NCBI RefSeq assembly: GCF_004343035.1
Contig: NZ_SMCQ01000022.1
Location: 1 to 49,621, forward strand
DNA length: 49,621 nucleotides
Source of the DNA: Longibaculum muris
GTDB lineage: Bacteria; Bacillota_I; Bacilli_A; Erysipelotrichales; Coprobacillaceae
Direction of reading: 5' to 3'
Part shown: positions 43,376-49,621 of the stretch, one piece after another
Layout of the letters: every line of letters starts with the position of its first letter
How positions within the stretch are numbered: position 1 is the stretch's first letter
Position numbers and translations under genes: made by a program
Notes under the pieces: model-generated
The model's database searches: none
The model's input: only the letters and a program-made list of their open reading frames with translations
What the model was told of the DNA's origin: nothing

Positions 43376-46187
43376 GATTATTATTAAAGGAGCTAGGGTC
43401 AATAATTTAAAAAATATTGATGTTGAGATTCCACGTGATAAGCTTGTTATTATGACAGGTTTATCAGGAAGTGGTAAAACATCTTTGGCTTTTGATACGA
43501 TCTATGCTGAAGGGCAAAGACGTTATGTTGAATCTTTAAGTGCTTATGCAAGACAGTTTTTAGGTGGTGTTGAAAAACCTGATGTTGATAGTATTGAAGG
43601 ATTGTCACCATCTATCGCGATTGATCAAAAAACAACATCTAACAATCCACGTTCTACCGTTGGAACAGTAACAGAAATTTTTGATTATTTAAGATTGTTA
43701 TATGCACGTGTTGGTCATGCTTATTGTCCTGAACATCATGTTTTAATAGAATCTCAAACAATTAAACAAATGGTTGATACGATTGATACATATGAAGATC
43801 GTACAAAGCTTCAAGTTCTTGCGAGAATGTGTAAAAATCAAAAAGGAACACATAAAGAATTGTTTGAAGATTTGATGAAAGAGGGATTTGTTAGAGTAAA
43901 GGTCGATGGTGAAATAAGACTATTAGAGGAAGATATTGTTTTAGATAAGAATAAAAAACATAATATTGATGTTGTGGTAGATAGAATTGTCAAAAAAGAA
44001 GGATATCGTTCACGTTTGGCTGATTCTTTAGAGACAGCCTTAAAATTAACTGGAGGAGAAGCCATTGTTGAGAATTTAAATACTCATACTGAAAAGCTTT
44101 TTTCACAACATTTAGCTTGTCCTCATTGTGGATTTAGTGTACCTAAATTAGAACCAAGGTTATTTTCTTTTAATAATCCATTAGGGGCCTGTCCTGATTG
44201 CAAGGGAATTGGTGTTAAAAATGAGGTTGATGATGATTTATTGATTCCTGATTGGTCATTGAGTATTAATCAAGGTGGAATTCGTTATTTTAAGACATCA
44301 GTAGGTACAGATCGTATTGAATGGCAAAGATTTTTGGTTTTATGTCGTGAGTATAACATTGATTTAGATAAGCCTTTAAAGGATTTTACAAAGAAAGAAT
44401 TAAAGGTTATCTTAAGAGGATCTGATCGTCCTATTAGTTATACTATTGAGTCAAGTTCAGGAAATGTTTCTAAAACAACAAAATATATTGAAGGTGTAAA
44501 AACACTTATTGAAAGACGTTATGAAGAAACGACTTCAGCATGGTCTAAGGAATGGTATGCTTCATTTATGGCCGAACATACTTGTCCAACTTGTCAAGGT
44601 AGACGTTTAAATGAACAAGTTTTAAGTGTTCAAGTTGGTGGAATCAATATTAGTGAGTTTACTGATATGTCGATTGAAAAAGCCTTAGAGTTTATCAATC
44701 AATTACAATTAAGTGAAACAGAAACAAATATTGCAAGATTGATTATTAAAGAAATCAGAGATCGTTTAACATTCTTGAATGATGTTGGGTTAGGTTATTT
44801 AACTTTGTCAAGAAGGGCTGGAGGATTATCAGGTGGAGAGGCACAACGTATTCGTTTGGCTACTCAAATTGGTTCACGTCTAACTGGTGTTCTTTATGTA
44901 TTAGATGAACCTTCAATTGGATTACATCAAAGAGATAATGAGAAATTAATAAAAACATTATGCAATATGCGTGATTTAGGAAATAGTGTCATTGTTGTTG
45001 AACATGATGAAGATACAATGCGTGCTTCTGATTATATCATTGATATTGGGCCTGGTGCTGGTGTACACGGTGGAGAAGTTGTTGCTGCGGGAACACCTGA
45101 AGAAATTATGCACAATCCAAATTCTATAACTGGAAAGTATCTTTCTGGTGAGTATAAGATTCCTGTGCCAAAGAAAAGAAGAAAAGGAAATGGACTCTTT
45201 ATTGAAATTAAAGGAGCACAAGAGAATAACTTAAAAAATATTAATGTGAAGTTTCCACTTGGAAAGTTTGTTTGTGTAACGGGAGTTTCTGGAAGTGGTA
45301 AATCTACATTGGTGAATGAAATTTTATGTAAAGCAGTTCGTGCTAAACTTTATCATTCTAAAGAAAAACCTGGAAAGCATAAAGATATTTTAGGCTTGGA
45401 TAATGTTGATAAGGTCATTGAAGTTTCGCAAGATCCAATTGGAAGAACACCACGTTCTAATCCAGTGACTTATACTGGGGTTTTTGATGATATTCGTGAT
45501 TTATTTGCGAAAACTCCTGAAGCAAAGATGAGAGGGTATGATAAAGGACGTTTCTCATTTAATGTGAAAGGTGGGCGTTGTGAAGCTTGTCAAGGTGATG
45601 GAGTGAAACGTATTAGTATGCATTTCTTACCTGATGTTTATGTGCCATGTGAAGAATGTGGAGGTAAACGTTATAATGAAGAAACTTTACAAGTTACATA
45701 TAAAGATAAGACAATTTATGATGTGTTAGAAATGACAATTGAAGATTCATTAGATTTCTTTGATAATTTACCACGTATTCGATCAAAACTACAAACAATT
45801 GCTGATGTTGGTTTAGGATATGTAAAACTAGGACAAAGTGCGACAACTTTATCTGGTGGTGAAGCTCAACGTGTGAAGTTAGCTAGCGAATTACAAAAGA
45901 AAGCAACTGGTAAGACAGTTTATATTTTAGATGAACCAACAACTGGTTTACATAGTCATGACGTAGCACGCTTAATTGAGGTTTTAAATCGTATTGTTGA
46001 TCAAGGTGATACTGTTATTGTGATTGAACATAATTTAGATGTAATTAAAGTTGCTGATCATATTATCGATTTAGGATTGGAAGGTGGCGATAATGGTGGT
46101 ACAATTGTAGTATCAGGAACACCTGAAAAAGTCGCTAAGTGTGAAGAAAGTCATACAGGACGTTTTCTTAAGAAAGTGTTAGAGTAG
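43362..46187 (+). CDS. uvrA: UvrABC system protein A
   Basis: A 941-residue damage-sensing ATPase of nucleotide excision repair, of usual length. It carries two ABC modules: Walker [13 protein letters not shown] and [13 protein letters not shown], signatures [12 protein letters not shown] and [12 protein letters not shown], Walker [11 protein letters not shown] and [10 protein letters not shown]. Zinc sites are CPHCGF...CPDCKG and CEACQGDG...CEECGG. The start lies inside the end of cca, which indicates tight coupling. hprK begins 10 bp after its stop. Confidence 0.98.
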   Translation: MIKDKIIIKGARVNNLKNIDVEIPRDKLVIMTGLSGSGKTSLAFDTIYAEGQRRYVESLSAYARQFLGGVEKPDVDSIEGLSPSIAIDQKTTSNNPRSTVGTVTEIFDYLRLLYARVGHAYCPEHHVLIESQTIKQMVDTIDTYEDRTKLQVLARMCKNQKGTHKELFEDLMKEGFVRVKVDGEIRLLEEDIVLDKNKKHNIDVVVDRIVKKEGYRSRLADSLETALKLTGGEAIVENLNTHTEKLFSQHLACPHCGFSVPKLEPRLFSFNNPLGACPDCKGIGVKNEVDDDLLIPDWSLSINQGGIRYFKTSVGTDRIEWQRFLVLCREYNIDLDKPLKDFTKKELKVILRGSDRPISYTIESSSGNVSKTTKYIEGVKTLIERRYEETTSAWSKEWYASFMAEHTCPTCQGRRLNEQVLSVQVGGINISEFTDMSIEKALEFINQLQLSETETNIARLIIKEIRDRLTFLNDVGLGYLTLSRRAGGLSGGEAQRIRLATQIGSRLTGVLYVLDEPSIGLHQRDNEKLIKTLCNMRDLGNSVIVVEHDEDTMRASDYIIDIGPGAGVHGGEVVAAGTPEEIMHNPNSITGKYLSGEYKIPVPKKRRKGNGLFIEIKGAQENNLKNINVKFPLGKFVCVTGVSGSGKSTLVNEILCKAVRAKLYHSKEKPGKHKDILGLDNVDKVIEVSQDPIGRTPRSNPVTYTGVFDDIRDLFAKTPEAKMRGYDKGRFSFNVKGGRCEACQGDGVKRISMHFLPDVYVPCEECGGKRYNEETLQVTYKDKTIYDVLEMTIEDSLDFFDNLPRIRSKLQTIADVGLGYVKLGQSATTLSGGEAQRVKLASELQKKATGKTVYILDEPTTGLHSHDVARLIEVLNRIVDQGDTVIVIEHNLDVIKVADHIIDLGLEGGDNGGTIVVSGTPEKVAKCEESHTGRFLKKVLE

Positions 46188-46197
46188 GAGGAACTAT

Positions 46198-47133
46198 ATG
46201 GGTAAATCAGTAAAATTAAAGGATTTATTAAAATCTTCGACGTATAAGCAGGTCTCTGGTGATGAGGAATCATTGGAAAGAGAAATCTTTGTAGCTGAAA
46301 TGAATCGACCTGGTTTTGAATTAGCAGGTTTTTTCAAGCATACAGATTTTAGAAGAATTATTTTATTTGGTGAAAAGGAGATTGCCTTTGTTAAGGAAAT
46401 GAGTAAAGAATCACAACTTGCTTGTTTTTCTAAATTAGCAAATGATGAAACACCTTGTATTATTATTGCGAAGGGATATGAATGTCCTGAAATATTAAAA
46501 AATATTGCGATAAAACGTAATTTCCCTATTTTTGAAACCAAACAGGCAACTGGTCGTGTATCAATTGAATTAACTGGAACTTTAGATGAAGCACTTGCTG
46601 CTGAAACATTGATTCATGGAGTCTTTTTAAATATCTATGGAAAAGGTGTTGTGATTAGAGGAGATAGTGGAATTGGGAAATCAGAAATTGCCTTGGAATT
46701 AATTAAAAGAGGTCATTTGTTGATTGCTGATGATGCGATTGAGTTATATCATATTGGTCAAGGAATTGTTGGGAGAGCACCAGAGGTATTAAAGAACTTA
46801 TTAGAAATTAGAGGAATTGGGGTTATTGATGTTTCTAAGATGTTTGGGGTTGCTTCTATTTTACCAAAAGATAATGTTGATTTAATTATTCAATTAGAAC
46901 GATGGTTGCCATCTCGTGAATATACACGTATTGGTGTAGAAGAAGATGATGTTACAGAAGAAATTTTAACTGTCCAAATACCAAAAATTGTCGTGCCAGT
47001 AACTGGTGGTAGAAGTATGTCTGCAATCATTGAAGCAGCTGTTATGAATATGCAATTGAAAGATTCAGGATTTGATTCTAGTAAAGAGTTTGTCAATAGA
47101 ATATTAGACAATATCAAGAGTAAAACGAAATGA
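46198..47133 (+). CDS. hprK: HPr kinase/phosphorylase
   Basis: A 311-residue bifunctional enzyme that phosphorylates or dephosphorylates HPr at Ser46 and so controls CcpA-dependent catabolite repression and PTS flux. Walker A is GDSGIGKSEIAL; further motifs are LIADDAIEL and the family signature LEIRGIGVIDVSKMFG. The N-terminal domain (about 1-130) is typical. AGGAGGA lies before the start. It overlaps lgt by four bases, a common pairing in Bacillota. It ties this operon to the PTS genes elsewhere in the window. Confidence 0.97.
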   Translation: MGKSVKLKDLLKSSTYKQVSGDEESLEREIFVAEMNRPGFELAGFFKHTDFRRIILFGEKEIAFVKEMSKESQLACFSKLANDETPCIIIAKGYECPEILKNIAIKRNFPIFETKQATGRVSIELTGTLDEALAAETLIHGVFLNIYGKGVVIRGDSGIGKSEIALELIKRGHLLIADDAIELYHIGQGIVGRAPEVLKNLLEIRGIGVIDVSKMFGVASILPKDNVDLIIQLERWLPSREYTRIGVEEDDVTEEILTVQIPKIVVPVTGGRSMSAIIEAAVMNMQLKDSGFDSSKEFVNRILDNIKSKTK

Positions 47134-47939
47134 TATTTTTTGAAGATTTTTCAACCTTTGTATCAATAGGACCTTTCCATATTCAATGGTATGCGATTGT
47201 GATTCTATGTGGTGCATGTTTTGCATATTTTTTAGGACAGTATCGATTTAAACAGCTTGGTTATGATAAAGAAATATTATCTGATTATTTCTTTATGTTG
47301 TTATTTGTTGGGATTATAGGGGCAAGAATTTGGTATGTCATCTTTACTTTTCAAGAGATGTATGCAGCTAATCCAATGGAAATATTTGCTGTATGGCATG
47401 GTGGTTTGGCCATTCAAGGTGGTATTTTTACTGGTTTGATTTATAGCTATTATTTCTTTAAGAAACACAATATTCCTTTCCTTGTAGCAGGTGATGCGAT
47501 TATGCCGGGGGTATTAATTGCTCAAGCTTGTGGAAGATGGGGTAATTTCTTTAATCATGAAGCATTTGGTGGAAATGTAAGTCTTGAATTTTTACAATCG
47601 TTACATTTACCTAATTTTATCATCAATAATATGTTTATTGATGGAGCATATCATCATCCGACATTCTTATATGAATCTATTGGGAATGTGATTGCTTTTT
47701 TACTGATTATCTTTGTCATTAAAAAGCTTCAAAAACATATTGGGGTTCAATTCTTTAGTTATTTTGTGTTTTATGGTATTGTAAGATTCTTTGTTGAAGG
47801 ATTAAGAACTGATAGTTTGATGTTTGGCCCTATTCGTATGGCTCAACTTATCTCAATTGTCTTTTTAATTGTAGGAGTCATTGGAATTATCTATGTACAC
47901 CAAAAAGGTCAAAGAGTTGATGAATTTCAAGTAGAGTAG
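47130..47939 (+). CDS. lgt: Prolipoprotein diacylglyceryl transferase
   Basis: A 269-residue membrane enzyme with about seven helices that attaches diacylglycerol to the lipobox Cys of lipoproteins. Signatures include HIQWYAIVIL (N-terminal), GGLAIQGGI, AQACGRWGNFFNHEAFGG and HPTFLYESIGN, then FFVEGLRTDSL. It starts inside hprK by ATGA overlap and is followed by a terminator, closing the operon. Confidence 0.96.
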   Translation: MIFFEDFSTFVSIGPFHIQWYAIVILCGACFAYFLGQYRFKQLGYDKEILSDYFFMLLFVGIIGARIWYVIFTFQEMYAANPMEIFAVWHGGLAIQGGIFTGLIYSYYFFKKHNIPFLVAGDAIMPGVLIAQACGRWGNFFNHEAFGGNVSLEFLQSLHLPNFIINNMFIDGAYHHPTFLYESIGNVIAFLLIIFVIKKLQKHIGVQFFSYFVFYGIVRFFVEGLRTDSLMFGPIRMAQLISIVFLIVGVIGIIYVHQKGQRVDEFQVE

Positions 47940-47955
47940 AGAAATCTACTCTTTT
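47934..47955 (+). terminator. Intrinsic terminator of the uvr-hprK-lgt operon
   Basis: GAGTAGA (47934-47940), GAAA tetraloop, TCTACTC (47945-47951), TTTT. It overlaps the lgt stop codon. Confidence 0.92.
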
Positions 47956-48027
47956 GCTTTATATAAATATAAATTGTTCACGAATATTTCATATAAGTTC
48001 GCTATAATTATTTTATGAGGTGATAAC

Positions 48028-49086
48028 ATGCATAATTCTGCAAAAAGAATTATCAAACAATATCATGATAATCAAGAAATGTATCGTTCACTAAAGCATG
48101 ATATTGATGATATTTTTACACGTATTATTGAAACAAATCATTTTCGTATTTCTAATATGGCTATTCGCATCAAGAGTGAAGATGCTTTGATGAAAAAGAT
48201 TACTTACAAGAATAAGTATCAAGATATTAAAGAAATAACTGATGTCGTTGCCTGTCGTATTATTACTTTGTTTGAGAATGATGTTGATCGTATTTATGAA
48301 TGTGTGAAACAAAATTTTGATATTATTGAGTATAATGATAAAAGAAAAAAGAATTATGATGATCGTATTGATTTTGGGTATAATTCTTTACATTTATTGA
48401 TTAAGTTTAATGATGAGAGATGTCAATTAATTGAATATTCTGCTTATAAAGATATTATTTTTGAATTACAAATTCGAACAACTTTACAACATTCATGGGC
48501 TGAAATTGAACATGGGTTAGGATATAAGTCACAATATGAAATTCCTAAAGATATTCGTCGTCGTTTGACAAGACTTTCAGCGTCACTTGAATTATTAGAT
48601 GAAGAATTTGTTCAAATTGCTAAAGAAGTGGATGAATATAATAAAGGAATTGTGCATATTGAAAAAGTTTTAAAAACAGATATCAATGTGAATTCATTGA
48701 TTCAATATGTCAATACATCTCCACGCATTAATGGTGTACTAGAAAAATTGCATAGTGAATTTCAATTTAAGTTTGAAAGAGACTCAGAATTAATATCTCA
48801 ATCTAGACTTATTCAAAGATTTCATTATATGGGTTATACTTATATTAATGAGTTAGATGATTTTGTAGAAAATCATATGAAAGAAATTGAATGGATTTCA
48901 AGGGAACGTGTAGAAAACTATAAGGATAATCAGACAATTAATATATATAATGTTCTATTATGGATTTCTCTTGTGATGTTAGCTGAGGAAGGATCAGCTG
49001 ATCCTGAAGAAATATTCACAAGAGAAAGTATTGAACGTTTACAGAAAATTAAAGAAAGAATAACAACAGAAGGATTAAGAAACTAA
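48028..49086 (+). CDS. RelA/SpoT-domain (p)ppGpp synthetase with C-terminal extension
   Basis: A 352-residue protein. Residues about 25-190 form the alarmone synthetase domain: KKITYKNKYQDIKEITDVVA, CRIITLF, GYNSLHLLIKF (the YxSxH motif) and ELQIRTTLQHSWAEIEH with the catalytic Glu. There is no N-terminal hydrolase domain and no TGS or ACT domain. The C-terminal about 150 residues are helical and unassigned, so it is longer than typical small alarmone synthetases (about 200-260). AGGTGATAAC lies before ATG. It overlaps the next gene by one base. Confidence 0.9.
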   Translation: MHNSAKRIIKQYHDNQEMYRSLKHDIDDIFTRIIETNHFRISNMAIRIKSEDALMKKITYKNKYQDIKEITDVVACRIITLFENDVDRIYECVKQNFDIIEYNDKRKKNYDDRIDFGYNSLHLLIKFNDERCQLIEYSAYKDIIFELQIRTTLQHSWAEIEHGLGYKSQYEIPKDIRRRLTRLSASLELLDEEFVQIAKEVDEYNKGIVHIEKVLKTDINVNSLIQYVNTSPRINGVLEKLHSEFQFKFERDSELISQSRLIQRFHYMGYTYINELDDFVENHMKEIEWISRERVENYKDNQTINIYNVLLWISLVMLAEEGSADPEEIFTRESIERLQKIKERITTEGLRN

Positions 49087-49541
49087 TGATTATTATAAAG
49101 CCACATCATTTTATGGATATTATTAAGCTTTATGGTTCAGGAATAGAAGTGTTTGTTCCTGATGAAAAAATGCAACATGATTTCTATAAAATAGCCAATG
49201 AGATTATTAAAAATCATCAAGTTAAACTTTCTCTAACAATCGATGCTGATGATATATGTCAGCCCTGTGTTCAATGTATCAATGGAATCTGTGATAACGG
49301 ATTGCCAAAAACATTAGGAAATATAAAAAAAGACGACTATAACAAGAGATTGGATCAAAGACTAATAGATTATTTGCATTTGGATTTAAAAGAACAATAC
49401 ACTGCGCTTGCATTATGTCGAATAATGTATGAAAAGAAAGATATTATCTTTAAAGTTTGGCTTGAAGAAGATGATAAAATCACTCAGCGTCGTTTTGAAT
49501 TATTTCAATTAGGAGCAAAAAAATACGGTAATCTAGAATAA
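49086..49541 (+). CDS. Uncharacterised four-cysteine protein, DUF1284-like
   Basis: A 151-residue soluble protein. It begins IIIKPHHFMDIIKLYGSG, which recalls the HH-containing N terminus of DUF1284 proteins, and has a Cys cluster DDICQPCVQCINGICDN (C-x2-C-x2-C-x4-C) that could bind a metal or Fe-S cluster. The rest is helical (RLIDYLHLDLKEQYTALALC). Its ATG overlaps the TAA of the alarmone synthetase gene, so the two are probably translated together. The function is unknown. Confidence 0.65.
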   Translation: MIIIKPHHFMDIIKLYGSGIEVFVPDEKMQHDFYKIANEIIKNHQVKLSLTIDADDICQPCVQCINGICDNGLPKTLGNIKKDDYNKRLDQRLIDYLHLDLKEQYTALALCRIMYEKKDIIFKVWLEEDDKITQRRFELFQLGAKKYGNLE

Positions 49542-49549
49542 CGTGTGGT

Positions 49550-49595
49550 CTCCAATTATTGGAGTCTAGATTATCATGGGGTAAATAACACCCCA
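49550..49595. other. Two consecutive inverted repeats at the window edge
   Basis: CTCCAAT-T-ATTGGAG (49550-49564) and TGGGGT (49577-49582) / ACCCCA (49590-49595) could form two hairpins. Neither is followed by a T run here. AAAGGTGG at 49614-49621 looks like the ribosome binding site of a gene beyond the window, so the hairpins may be a leader element. Confidence 0.35.
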
Positions 49596-49621
49596 AACAA
49601 TTGAACTGGTGATAAAGGTGG

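Overview
The window is about 50 kb of chromosome from a low-GC Gram-positive bacterium. It is very A+T-rich, with strong AGGAGG-type ribosome binding sites, short hairpin-plus-T terminators, sigma-A-like promoters, HPr kinase and lactose/cellobiose-type PTS genes. Gene content and protein style fit a gut Bacillota of the Erysipelotrichia / Coprobacillaceae type. That placement is an inference, because no rRNA gene lies in the window.

Left part (1-12.8 kb): the end of an Rpn/PD-(D/E)XK-type nuclease gene is followed by a separate tandem copy of only its C-terminal module. Then come a TPR-like protein, a MATE exporter and a HEAT-repeat protein. A gene graveyard at 4.87-6.46 kb holds two XRE-type regulators, an NmrA-like reductase and a MarR regulator, all broken mainly by in-frame stops, although the MarR-type operator palindrome is intact. 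Next is a complete sugar operon (6.7-12.3 kb): a PRD/EIIB/EIIA regulator, PTS IIA, IIB and IIC, and a GH63-like (alpha/alpha)6 glycosidase in place of the usual GH1 or GH4 enzyme. A Fic remnant without its catalytic motif follows.

Middle part (12.9-29.7 kb): a GntR(YtrA-type)-ABC transporter operon; a run of poorly characterised cytoplasmic proteins (DUF4240-like, DUF2262-like, GNAT-YoaP, a Cys-rich protein, a TPR protein); a 5'-truncated MazG-like gene; and a MATE exporter divergent from a MerR regulator with a classic 19-bp-spacer promoter. Two GH1 6-phospho-beta-glucosidase-like genes flank a membrane protein with two solute-binding domains, a degenerate GGDEF and an intact EAL domain. A TetR regulator and a DUF2624-like protein close this part.

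Right part (29.8-49.6 kb): mostly core metabolism and information processing. It holds an asparaginase / EamA exporter / uridine-kinase-like operon, a self-regulated TetR-ABC-FtsX operon, clpP, gap, a ZIP metal transporter with a DtxR-type regulator, and a long operon of S41 protease, uvrB, cca, uvrA, hprK and lgt. It ends with a RelA/SpoT-domain alarmone synthetase translationally coupled to a small four-cysteine protein.

Carbohydrate uptake and its control recur through the window: PTS operon, two GH1 genes, HPr kinase, gap, and an EAL protein with solute sensors. No tRNA, rRNA, CRISPR array or complete insertion sequence was seen.
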